Positions 9,865 to 19,166 of a stretch of DNA of 64,000 bases are shown here, one piece after another. A model generated the notes under the pieces. It made no database searches. It saw only the letters and a program-made list of their open reading frames with translations, and had not been told where the DNA came from. Source of the stretch: Nicotiana tabacum (Eukaryota > Streptophyta > Magnoliopsida > Solanales > Solanaceae); the NCBI RefSeq assembly GCF_000715075.1, contig NC_134097.1, positions 71,891,190 to 71,955,189 of the forward strand, written 5' to 3'. The position numbers and the translations under genes were made by a program. Every line of letters begins with the position of its first letter. The stretch's first letter is position 1.

Positions 9865-10167
9865 AATATTTTATCAGTAATATTTTCCATTTCGATTTTA
9901 TTAAGTCTAAGCTTAATATCTTTTAATTCTTCTTTTACTGATTTAAGTTCAGTTTGAAGATGTTGGACTGTAGTGGGTTCTTCTATTTTAACGGAGAATC
10001 TATCCATTACTTTCTTCATATCAAAAGGTTCTATCTGTGGTCGATTTCCCTTTTGTTTAACCATAATGTTTTTTAATTCAATTAGATACTTTTTCTTTAA
10101 GTCATCGTCATCAATGTGTTCGATGATGTCGAATAAGACCTCTTTGGAGTCTTCTGATATTACTCTA
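9863..10167 (-). pseudogene. Segment 5: coat 3' end and start of RT polyprotein
   Basis: Minus-strand fragment matching 4,858-5,163 of segment 1. It has the RT-frame ATG at 10,064 and the coat C-terminal coding region, with one extra T at about 10,068-10,074 that shifts the coat frame. On the same strand it is joined upstream to the leader of segment 6, so a transcript from the promoter at 10,777 would run from leader into coat tail, skipping ORFs A/B and movement. That is an internally deleted viral genome form. Confidence 0.78.
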
Positions 10168-10565
10168 CTCCTTTTTGTTATCTTTTTCAGTACTATTTCT
10201 CTTAATAGTTTTGTACTATTCTTAGCAATATATTGTTTACTGTTTATCCTGTTTAAGTTATCTTAGTTCTAAGTTTTCTTGGGGGTTGGAAGTTGAACGT
10301 GTTTACTGTGTCCTGTTGTGTCCTGTCTAACTGCGGCTCTTCCTGGCCTATAACGACGACGACAACTGACGGCAGCTAATAAGGTTCAGCTAACTCTCTT
10401 TCAAAGACCCTCACACTATGAACTTCACACTAGATAACAGGATTTAACGATAAACATATACTGGAATGAATAGTATATAACAATTAAGATCTAGAGCATG
10501 AGATAGATAACATGAAAACCTTAAAGACAATTGAGAGTTTAGCCTCTCATGGATTTAGTTAACAT
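10168..10565 (-). other. Viral leader (downstream of primer site)
   Basis: Non-coding leader between the primer site and the coding region. It matches the reverse complement of 17,498-17,760 and includes the motif family CGACGACGACAACTGACGG and the TGTCCTGTTGTGTCCTGT direct repeat. It contains no long frame. The first part (10,437-10,565) is shared with 900-1,028. Confidence 0.7.
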
Positions 10566-10578
10566 GGCTCTGATACCA
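10566..10578 (-). promoter_or_regulatory. Viral primer-binding site (tRNA-iMet), second complete copy
   Basis: TGGTATCAGAGCC on the minus strand, identical to 1,029-1,041 and in the same context. Confidence 0.9.
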
Positions 10579-10767
10579 AGTGGAAGGATCGTAAGTACAG
10601 ATAAAAATATGCGGAATTTAAAGGAAATAAACACAAGTTTAAGAAACTTACTTTTATTTAGAACATTGAAAACTGCAGTACGAGGAACTTTTACAGAGAG
10701 GGAAGGGAAAACATATATGAAAAGAGAAGGGCGATTTTCGGTCCCCTCTATATATTACATTTGAAGA

Positions 10768-10984
10768 CTTTATATAGACTTCTAAGAGATAGTTGAGTTA
10801 ATCTTGATCGTCCGTAATGGATGGTCAGATCTTTGTCTCGAAAAGTCATTTGTTCTTTGCTTTTCTGAAGAGGCAATTGTCATTTGCTTTTCCTGAAGGG
10901 CAGATGTCGCATTCTCGAAAGGTCATTTGTTTTTTGCCTTTCTGAAGGGGCAACTGTCTTTTGCTTTTCCTGAAGGGGCAAGAT
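10768..10984 (-). promoter_or_regulatory. EPRV promoter, second minus-strand copy
   Basis: TATA box CTATATAAAG at 10,777-10,768 with the two-unit enhancer-like repeat upstream to about 10,984. The copy is nearly identical to 1,231-1,445 at a constant offset of 9,537; one visible difference is CGCATTCTCG for CGCTTTCTCG. Confidence 0.75.
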
Positions 10985-10989
10985 ACTAT

Positions 10990-12309
10990 TTATCGATTAG
11001 ACTGAGTATAGGCTAGGGCTATCTTCCCGTCTAATTCTTCCATGTCTCCGTTTTGTCTGCTTTCTGCAGAGGATGAATTTGAGATTGTATCTATCATTGC
11101 CTGTATTTGAGTTGGATCCGTTGATTCTATGCTTGCAAGCATGCTGAGTAGTTTCTTTTTTAACTCATTTTTTGAGTTACCTGATTCTGTTGTTGAGTTC
11201 GTCTGAGCCGGTCTGGATTTCCTAGTTTCTTTAACTTCCGGAATCCATCCTTTTATTTTGGGTATCTTTACCAAATATTTGATTTTGTCAATCTGTTCTA
11301 CTTCGAATGACCAATTAATTATAAAAGAGATTCGTTTCGCAAAATAATATTTGCATAATTTTATATGGTCAGGAAGGGTAGAGATTTCTTGTTCTAGTAG
11401 GAATCTCTCATAGTACTTGTGGAAGCTACGGGGCATCGTTTGCTCTGTTCCTCCAAAGATTTTCCACCAGTCGTAGAACCACCTGGGTAATATAGATCTC
11501 TGGGCTTGCTCACTGTATTTAACGAACCAAGTATGGGTCTTTGGTCGTAGGTAGAGAAAGTTAAACCAGACATCTATGTAATCTCTGTAATTATAGGTTT
11601 GGGGCCTATACTGGACCGATAAAGCTATAGGGGTGTGCAAATGATCCATATTCCATTCAAATGGGCTTAAAATTTTGTTGATGGTTATTTTTGAAATCCT
11701 AATACTAGTAGGATCTCTTTCATCATAGAGAGTGTGTTCGAAAGTAACAGACTTAGTATCTGTAAGAATTAATTCGTAGTATCTTCTTGTTTTTAGGGGA
11801 TCACATGTATCAACATAATTTCTGTCCGTGTAACAGGGACGAATTAGGTCTGCTAGGTCAAGGTTTTCATAGCCTTTGTCTAGGGCTAAGAATTTAACTG
11901 GTTCTTTTGCAATTAACTCAAACATTTCCTTCTCTTAGGAAACCGGTCTTTTATCTTCCGCTTTTGAGGGTGTGTGAGGATTAACTGCTTGGGCGAAGGT
12001 TTCAGGAACCTTCATTTCGTAATCAGCACTTGTCAAGGTTTTTACCGCTTGGCTGGTGGAGGCTTTTGAGGAAGCCTGTTGAAATGGACCTGTTCTTTGT
12101 GGGATAGATCCAAGAACTGTCATGGCAGAGGTTTAATCAGTAGTGGGTACTCTCGGAGGGGTAACCATTATATCTAGTAGTGATCTCACGGGTGGTCTCA
12201 CCGGTGGTAGTAACATTGGTCTCACTGGTAATTGTGGGTATTCTGCAAGGACAGAATACTTATTCTCCCTTTTCGGAGAGGCCCTGAAGGGACCCTTTTG
12301 TGGTCTCAT
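10990..12309 (-). pseudogene. Transactivator-like viral ORF, two premature stops
   Basis: A full-length copy of about 440 codons from ATG 12,309 to the natural stop at 10,990-10,992. TAA codons interrupt it at 12,133-12,135 and 11,935-11,937. Unlike segment 1 it lacks the frameshift near the 3' end, so its C-terminal part is complete. The stops differ from those in the other two copies, so each copy decayed independently. Confidence 0.78.
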
Positions 12310-13941
12310 TTTTTCCCTGTAAGAATTCTCTGGTTGGAAAATCAGGCAAAGAGTTTTGTTCCCCTTTTATAAATTCAATTTCAAAATCAAAACTAGATAG
12401 TAAAGCTTGCCATCTGGCAAAAATTTGTTTTGAAATAAGGTTTTTAACATCCTTTTGTAAAATCTCTTTAGCTGACTTACAATCAACTCTTAATAAAAAT
12501 TCTTTGTTTATTAAATCGTCTTGAAACTTTGTAATACATAGTACTATAGACAAAATTTCTTTTTTGACTGTACTATAATTCTTTTGAGCCGGATTCCAGA
12601 TACCAGAAGTGAAACGAACTAACTGTTCGGGAGATTCTGAAGAAATTCGTTGTTTTAGAATACCACCGTACCCTTCATCAGAAGCATCGGTTTCGACTAT
12701 CATAAATGCTTCAGGATTTGGAATCCCTAGACACGGGAGTTTTTGAACAATGGACTTGACTCATTTGACTGTGTTTGTTTGTTCTAGACTCCAGGGGACT
12801 GAGTTTTTTCTAAGACGCTTGTAGAGGGGTTCACGGATTTTTCTAATGTTAGGAATTAAATCTGCTACGTAGTTAAGGCTTCCTAAGAACCTCTGTAATT
12901 GTGTTTTATCTTTGATTTCGTCGGGAAACTTAGAGGAGAACTCAATGGCTCTACAGATTGGTTTATAAGTACCTTGATATAAGTCGTGCCCTAAGAATCT
13001 AATGGTTGTTTGGAATAACTTAATCTTCTTAGCACTGACTACTAAACCATTGTGTTTTATTATTTTAAAAAAAATATTAAGGTGTTTAAAGTGAGAATCT
13101 ATGTCCTCTGAGAATACTAATACATCGTCAATATAAACTATTGACATGTTACTATAAGGGTTAAATATATTATTCATCACATTTTGGAATTCTGATGGGG
13201 CATTTTTTAACCCAAAAGGCATTACGTTCCATTCATATTGTCCAAATGGGACATTAAAGGCCGTTTTATATTTATCTTCTTCAGCAATTTGAATTTGCCA
13301 AAATCCTGATTTCATATCGAATTTGCTATAAATATTAGCTTTATAAGTTCTTTTTAATAAATCTCTTTTATTAGGTATCGGGTACCTAATCCATTGTAAT
13401 ACCTTATTTAAAGGTTTATAGTTAATTACTAACCTAGGAGCTCCTCTTTCCTTTTCTGCGTTGTTGTTAACGTAGAAAGCTGCACAGCTCCAAGGGGATT
13501 TAGAAGGCCTAATAATCTTCTTTTGGAGAGGATCACCTATTTCTGTTTTACAGACTTCCATTACGTCATGATTCATCTGAATAGGTCTTGCCTTAGTAGG
13601 TATATTTTGTTCATTAAATTCTTTTATGTAAGGTAGGTGGATTATGTGCCTTTTTCTTTCCCAAAAGGCTGTAGGTAAATCGGAACAAACTTCTAGCTCG
13701 AGTTTTTGCTGAAACAGTTTAATCTTATCTTCTACTCCGGGGGTTTTTAAAGTTTGTTCAATTTTGCGAACTTTAATATCATTTTTTAAATAATTCACTT
13801 GTTGAGATAATAGGTTTATTTTAAAAATTGTTTGTGATTTAATGTAATCACTTTCTTCTTTAGAGATTGGATTTAGGTAAGGAAATCGTATTTCTTTTCC
13901 TAATACATTAGTGCAGAGGGCACTTAAGTCGTCGTAATGCG
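12260..13941 (-). pseudogene. RT-RNase H 3' two-thirds, one premature stop
   Basis: Covers about the last 560 codons of the protease-RT-RNase H frame, from just after the protease to the natural stop. RT motifs FWQI, KNAPSE and YIDD and the RNase H ETDASDEG are present. A TGA at 12,761-12,763 lies between RT and RNase H. The 5' end is cut at 13,941, where a plus-strand transactivator/promoter fragment begins, so the protease is missing. Confidence 0.8.
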
Positions 13942-14146
13942 AAGAATTAGACGGGAAGATAGACCTAGCCTATACTCAGTCTAATCGATAAATAGTATCT
14001 TTCCCCTTCAGGAAAAGCAAAAGACAGTTGCCCCTTCAGAAAGGCAAAAAACAAATGACCTTTCGAGAAAGCGACATCTGCCCTTCAGGAAAAGCAAATG
14101 ACAATTGCCTCTTCAGAAAAGCAAAGAACAAATGACTTTTCGAGAC
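13941..14146 (+). promoter_or_regulatory. Segment 7: transactivator 3' tip and enhancer-like repeats, no TATA
   Basis: Contains the last about 16 codons of the transactivator-like ORF and both enhancer-like repeat units, then breaks at CGAGAC (14,141-14,146) before the TATA box. The next base pairs are coat-gene sequence. This junction creates the N-terminus of the chimeric frame at 14,098. Confidence 0.7.
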
Positions 14147-15903
14147 CTTTTATTCATAAAAGTTCATCCGCAGAAACAATAGATAGGCTTGGAACTCTTA
14201 AAGAAGAAAGTAACTTCGAAATAGATTGGAAAAGTCTAAATGCTCAGTGGAAACACCCTGATAACAACATTAAAAGAAAATGGTATGTAAATGCTTATTC
14301 TTTAGATCAACGAAAGTCTTTCAAGAACAATTGGATTAAAGATCTAAAAAGACTTAAATGTGATATAGAATTCTTTAGATGGTTTGAATTAACAGGGCAG
14401 ATTCCAAATCAAAAAGAATCTTTACAAATGATTATTAACAAATGGTATACTAAAAATAAAGGTACAATAGAAGCCACTATTCCGCCTTTAGATGAAATAG
14501 TAATACCAGTTCAAACTGAGGTCATAACAGCTTCCCCCTTCAAAAGAGAAAGCATTCACCTCGATAAAGAACCAATAAATAAAGATTTGAACAAAATAAT
14601 TGTCCAAAATAATTATACGAACAATCTTTTACATGTTGTAGCTAATCAATTAAAAGACACTAACAGATTAGGAATCCCAACAAAATCAACAGTAGCACCT
14701 ACTATAGAAACACACCCTACTATCAAAATCCCTGAATTTTCAAAAGAAAAGTTCCCGCAATTAAAAGATAAATTTGATTTTACAAATGAACTTCTTGAAG
14801 AACAACTTAAAACAAAACTGAGTATATCAAAAATCCATACAGAACAAACTAGTAATAGTATAGATAAAACTATAGAACTGCATAAATTACAAAACCAATT
14901 AACTTCATTAAATAAAACATATGAAGCAATACTAAAGGATGAATCCATCCCGGATAGAGAATCAAAGTTAATAATAATATATAAAGCTTCTAACGAATGC
15001 TCAGACTCTATTAATAAGATAAAACCTCTTGTAACATTAAAAACTATTTCTGCTAATACTCCTGAAGTAAGTAGAATAATGGGAAATCCTAGACATCCTA
15101 ATAAGAAAAATTATTATGGGAGACCAACATTCCCAGATGTTCAATTTGAAGAAGACATCTATCTATCCTACTCCAGTCATGACGGAACTGGAATTTCTGA
15201 ATGGAATATTGATGGCCTAGCAGAAGGCCAAATCTACAAAAAACTCCACGAAATAGGAATTGCGGTAACAGCCTATAAAATGAAAAATGCGTCAGATAAA
15301 AACGCTGCAACTCTAGTAGTATCAGGTTTTACCGGTTCATTAAAAAATTGGTGGGATAATTACCTTTCAGAAGACGACAAAAATCAAATTCTTAATGCTA
15401 CGACCATAGCAACTAAAATAAAAACTGAAAATAATAATCAAACAACTGATCAAGTAGCTAAAGAAGATGCCACAGCAACTTTAATCTACTGTATAACCAA
15501 ACATTTTATCGGTGAACCAAAACTATTCCAAGATAGAAGTCTTGAACTTCTTAATAATCTTAGCTGCCCAAAATTAACAGATTTTAGGTGGTATAAAGAT
15601 ATGTTTATAGAAAAGGTATTAGCTGCCGTCAGTTGCCGTCGTCGTTATAGGCCAGGAAGAGCCGCAGTTAGACAGGACACAACAGGACACAGTAAAAGAA
15701 TTAGTAATTCCCGACTCAACATTAGATCAACAAGATCTATCATTAGAGAAAACAAAATAAAGAACGTAGCTTTATGGTTATTAAAAGATGAAATAGATTT
15801 TAATAAAAGAAATATCAACAGGTATCTTGAGCAAAGACAAATGATAGTGAGCAATATACGAAGTATTAATCGCTCTATTAGCATATGCTTTTCTCAATAT
15901 TAA
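14098..15903 (+). CDS. Chimeric 601-aa open frame: enhancer + coat + leader + ORF A
   Basis: An uninterrupted frame spanning four viral pieces. Residues 1-16 come from the enhancer-like repeat, about 17-507 from the middle of the movement/coat polyprotein (linker, coiled-coil-like helices, coat region to FIEKVL), about 508-533 from translated leader, and the rest from ORF A to its natural stop. The joins at 15,617-15,620 (TATT) and 15,693-15,696 (TAAA) are 4-nt microhomologies. Nothing indicates that it is expressed; it may be open simply because it is young. The zinc knuckle and the movement domain are both absent. Confidence 0.6.
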   Translation: MTIASSEKQRTNDFSRPFIHKSSSAETIDRLGTLKEESNFEIDWKSLNAQWKHPDNNIKRKWYVNAYSLDQRKSFKNNWIKDLKRLKCDIEFFRWFELTGQIPNQKESLQMIINKWYTKNKGTIEATIPPLDEIVIPVQTEVITASPFKRESIHLDKEPINKDLNKIIVQNNYTNNLLHVVANQLKDTNRLGIPTKSTVAPTIETHPTIKIPEFSKEKFPQLKDKFDFTNELLEEQLKTKLSISKIHTEQTSNSIDKTIELHKLQNQLTSLNKTYEAILKDESIPDRESKLIIIYKASNECSDSINKIKPLVTLKTISANTPEVSRIMGNPRHPNKKNYYGRPTFPDVQFEEDIYLSYSSHDGTGISEWNIDGLAEGQIYKKLHEIGIAVTAYKMKNASDKNAATLVVSGFTGSLKNWWDNYLSEDDKNQILNATTIATKIKTENNNQTTDQVAKEDATATLIYCITKHFIGEPKLFQDRSLELLNNLSCPKLTDFRWYKDMFIEKVLAAVSCRRRYRPGRAAVRQDTTGHSKRISNSRLNIRSTRSIIRENKIKNVALWLLKDEIDFNKRNINRYLEQRQMIVSNIRSINRSISICFSQY

Positions 15904-15911
15904 AATCTTAA

Positions 15912-17507
15912 ATGAAGCAACAACCTTCTTTTCAATATATTAGAAATTTAAATTATGAAAGATGGATACTTAATAATGAATTAAGAAAGATAAACAGAAA
16001 AATAGAGTGTGCTAAACACAATCTAAGAGTTTGTAAAACCCTTGCTTCAAATAAGAATATTAGCAAACTATCCATTGTAATACTCTGCAACAGGGATTAT
16101 GTAAATCCCGGAGTAGAAGATAAGATTAAACTGTTTCAGCAAAAACTCGAGCTAGAAGTTTGTTCCGATTTACCTTCAGCCTTTTGGGAAAGAAAAAGGC
16201 ACATAATCCACCTACCTTACATAAAAGAATTTAATGAACAAAATATACCTACTAAGGCAAGACTTATTCAGATGAATCATGACTTAATGGAAGTCTGTAA
16301 AACAGAAATAGGTGATCTTCTCCAAAAGAAGATTATTAGGCCTTCTAAATCCCCTTGGAGCTGTGCAGCTTTCTACGTTAACAACAACGCAGAAAAGGAA
16401 AGAGGAGCTCCTAGGTTAGTAATTAACTATAAACCTTTAAATAAGGTATTACAATGGATTAGGTACCCGATACCTAATAAAAGAGATTTATTAAAAAGAA
16501 CTTATAAAGCTAATATTTATAGCAAATTCGATATGAAATCAGGATTTTGGCAAATTCAAATTGCTGAAGAAGATAAATATAAAACGGCCTTTAATGTCCC
16601 ATTTGGACAATATGAATGGAACGTAATGCCTTTTGGGTTAAAAAATGCCCCATCAGAATTCCAAAATGTGAGGAATAATATATTTAACCCTTATAGTAAC
16701 ATGTCAATAGTTTATATTGACGATGTATTAGTATTCTCAGAGGACATAGATTCTCACTTTAAACACCTTAATATTTTTTTTAAAATAATAAAACACAATG
16801 GTTTAGTAGTCAGTGCTAAGAAGATTAAGTTATTCCAAATAACCATTAGATTCTTAGGGCACGACTTATATCAAGGTACTTATAAACCAATCTGTAGAGC
16901 CATTGAGTTCTCCTCTAAGTTTCCCAACGAAATCACAGATAAAACACAATTACAGAGGTTCTTAGGAAGCCTTAACTACGTAGCAGATTTTATTCCTAAC
17001 ATTAGAAAAATCTGTGAACCCCTCAACAAGCGTCTTAGAAAAAACCCAGTCCCCTGGAGTCTAGAACAAACAAACACAGTCAAAAGAGTCAAGTCCATTG
17101 TTCAAAAACTCCCGTGTCTAGGGATTCCAAATCCTGAAGCATTTATGATAGTCGAAACCGACGCTTCTGATGAAGGGTACGGTGGTATTCTAAAACAACG
17201 AATTTCTTCAGAATCTCCCGAACAGTTAGCTCGTTTCACTTCTGGTATCTGGAATCCGGCTCAAAAGAATTATAGTACAATCAAAAAAGAAATTTTGTCT
17301 ATAGTACTATGTATTACAAAGTTTCAAGACGATTTAATAAACAAAGAATTTTTATTAAGAGTTGATTGTAAGTCAGCTAAAGAGATTTTACAAAAGGATG
17401 TTAAAAACCTTATTTCAAAACAAATTTTTGCCAGATGGCAAGCTTTACTATCTAGTTTTGATTTTGAAATTGAATTTATAAAAGGGGAACAAAACTCGGG
17501 TCTCTGA
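15912..17507 (+). CDS. Chimeric 531-aa open frame: ORF B N-terminus + RT-RNase H
   Basis: Starts at the ORF B ATG, keeps about 53 ORF B codons, crosses about 36 nt of filler (16,071-16,106), then continues in the RT frame through FWQI, KNAPSE, YIDD and RNase H ETDASDEG to 17,497. A few leader codons follow before a stop. It has no protease and lacks the last RNase H residues. One change, NVRNN for NVMNN, lies between the RT motifs. The open frame over 1.6 kb is notable, but expression is unknown. ORF A ends 8 nt upstream. Confidence 0.65.
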   Translation: MKQQPSFQYIRNLNYERWILNNELRKINRKIECAKHNLRVCKTLASNKNISKLSIVILCNRDYVNPGVEDKIKLFQQKLELEVCSDLPSAFWERKRHIIHLPYIKEFNEQNIPTKARLIQMNHDLMEVCKTEIGDLLQKKIIRPSKSPWSCAAFYVNNNAEKERGAPRLVINYKPLNKVLQWIRYPIPNKRDLLKRTYKANIYSKFDMKSGFWQIQIAEEDKYKTAFNVPFGQYEWNVMPFGLKNAPSEFQNVRNNIFNPYSNMSIVYIDDVLVFSEDIDSHFKHLNIFFKIIKHNGLVVSAKKIKLFQITIRFLGHDLYQGTYKPICRAIEFSSKFPNEITDKTQLQRFLGSLNYVADFIPNIRKICEPLNKRLRKNPVPWSLEQTNTVKRVKSIVQKLPCLGIPNPEAFMIVETDASDEGYGGILKQRISSESPEQLARFTSGIWNPAQKNYSTIKKEILSIVLCITKFQDDLINKEFLLRVDCKSAKEILQKDVKNLISKQIFARWQALLSSFDFEIEFIKGEQNSGL

Positions 17508-17804
17508 AAGAGAGTTAGCTGAACCTTATTAGCTGCCGTCAGTTGCCGTCGTCGTTATAGGCCAGGAAGAGCCGCAGTTAGACAGGACACAACAGGACAC
17601 AGTAAACACGTTCAACTTCCAACCCCCAAGAAAACTTAGAACTAAGATAACTTAAACAGGATAAACAGTAAACAATATATTGCTAAGAATAGTACAAAAC
17701 TATTAAGAGAAATAGTACTGAAAAAAATAACAGAAAAGAAACCTTAAGGACAATACCCCTCTCTTTAACTTCAAAGAAACCTTTAATCTCATTATCACTA
17801 GGAT
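17498..17804 (+). other. Viral leader, sense copy
   Basis: The most complete leader downstream of the primer site in sense orientation, running to the ORF A position. It has clustered GCCGTC units near 17,535-17,550, two nearby GGACACA repeats (17,584-17,600), and an A-rich tract before ORF A. It supports the leader assignment of 10,168-10,565 and of the short piece at 15,617-15,696. No gene is seen. Confidence 0.7.
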
Positions 17805-18094
17805 ATAAAACACAGAACCTTTAGCATCATAGAATCTTATAATAAATTGAGGTGGAAATTCTTGAAGCACCTTCGAGATACGAATAAAAGAATTAGTAAT
17901 TCCCGACTCAACATTAGATCAACAAGATCTATCATTAGAGAAAACAAAATAAAGAACGTAGCTTTATGGTTATTAAAAGATGAAATAGATTTTAATAAAG
18001 AAATATCAACAGGTATCTTGAGCAAAGGCAAATGATAGTGAGCAATATACGAAGTATTAATCGCTCTATTAGCATATGTTTTTCTCAATATTAA
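17805..18094 (+). pseudogene. Small viral ORF A, start codon lost and frameshifted
   Basis: Matches ORF A at 9,093-9,383, but the start reads ATA (17,805-17,807) and one A is missing in the run near 17,995-18,000, shifting the last third. A downstream ATG in the same frame (17,847) could give only a short product. Confidence 0.8.
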
Positions 18095-18102
18095 AATCTT
18101 AA

Positions 18103-18396
18103 ATGAAGCAACAACCTTCTTTTCAATATATTAGAAATATAAATTATGAAAGATGGATACTTAATAAAGAATTAAGAAAGATAAACAGAAAAATAGAGTG
18201 TGCTAAACACAATCTAAGAGTTTGTAAAACCCTTGCTTCAAATAAGAATATTAGCAAACTACCTCTATTAAACATAATAAAGGAGATTAATTATTATAAC
18301 AACAATTTAAAAAATTGTGAATCACTAAAAAATACATATCTTGACAATTTGGGTATGCTAAAAACCTGTATTAGCTGGTACACCTGTCAATATTAA
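18103..18396 (+). CDS. Small viral ORF B (97 aa), second intact copy
   Basis: Encodes the same 97-residue protein as 9,392-9,685, by eye identical. The stop is again one nucleotide before a movement-protein ATG at 18,398. Function unknown. Confidence 0.7.
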   Translation: MKQQPSFQYIRNINYERWILNKELRKINRKIECAKHNLRVCKTLASNKNISKLPLLNIIKEINYYNNNLKNCESLKNTYLDNLGMLKTCISWYTCQY

Positions 18397-18397
18397 T

Positions 18398-18491
18398 ATG
18401 AATAATTCAGAAAGAAATAACACGCTAAATAGTGTTAATATTTCAGCAGTAGCAGATATTGCCAAAATAGAAAATGATTTACAAAATTGGA
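18398..18491 (+). pseudogene. Movement protein 5' fragment (31 codons)
   Basis: In-frame start of the movement/coat polyprotein up to LQNWK, where segment 12 ends with a 2-nt overlap (GA) against an inverted movement-protein fragment. The following open bases to 18,592 are antisense sequence, not gene. Confidence 0.75.
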
Positions 18492-18746
18492 AGGTATTAC
18501 TATGCTCTTGGTTTGCTTCCATGAGCATTGTAACTCCCTTATTACTTTCAATTTTAGACTTCGGGGCTAAAGTGGTTTTCATTAGCCTATAATATACTCG
18601 GTATATTACAGCTATCTCTCTTGTATTAATTTTACTATTCATATTTTTTGTTTTAATATTAAGAGTCAACGTATCTAAAATATTCTGGTCATTTATGTCA
18701 ACCGAATAATTTGGATAATAGTTAAAGTAGACCGGGCCTTGAGCTA
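18490..18746 (-). pseudogene. Segment 13: movement-protein interior fragment
   Basis: Minus-strand piece covering about 85 codons of the movement domain (LAQGPVYF to SNTF). It keeps the sense CAA codon that is TAA in segment 1. Its left end abuts the sense copy of the movement start, so this position is a small inverted junction. At 18,746 it meets the truncated primer site through about 5 nt of filler. Confidence 0.75.
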
Positions 18747-18751
18747 ATGTA

Positions 18752-19160
18752 ACCAAGTGGAAGGATCGTAAGTACAGATAAAAATATGCGGAATTTAAAG
18801 GAAATAAACACAAGTTAAAGAAACTTACTTTTATTTAGAACATTGAAAACTGCAGTATGAGGAACTTTTACAGAGAGGGAAGGGAAAACATATATGAAAA
18901 GAGAAGGGCGATTTTCGGTCCCCTCTATATATTACATTTGAAGACTTTATATAGACTTCTAAGAGATAGTTGAGTTAATCTTGATCGTCCGTAATGGATG
19001 GTCAGATCTTTGTCTCGAAAAGTCATTTGTTCTTTGCTTTTCTGAAGAGGCAATTGTCATTTGCTTTTCCTGAAGGGCAGATGTCGCTTTCTCGAAAGGT
19101 CATTTGTTTTTTGCCTTTCTGAAGGGGCAACTGTCTTTTGCTTTTCCTGAAGGGGCAAGA
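18752..19160 (-). promoter_or_regulatory. EPRV promoter, third minus-strand copy, cut inside the primer site
   Basis: TATA box CTATATAAAG at 18,954-18,945 with the enhancer-like repeats upstream to about 19,160. The transcribed side ends at 18,752 inside the tRNA primer site, leaving only TGGT (minus strand). In caulimovirids this is where the minus-strand discontinuity of virion DNA lies, so the break may be a viral DNA end captured at integration. Confidence 0.7.
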
Positions 19161-19166
19161 TACTAT

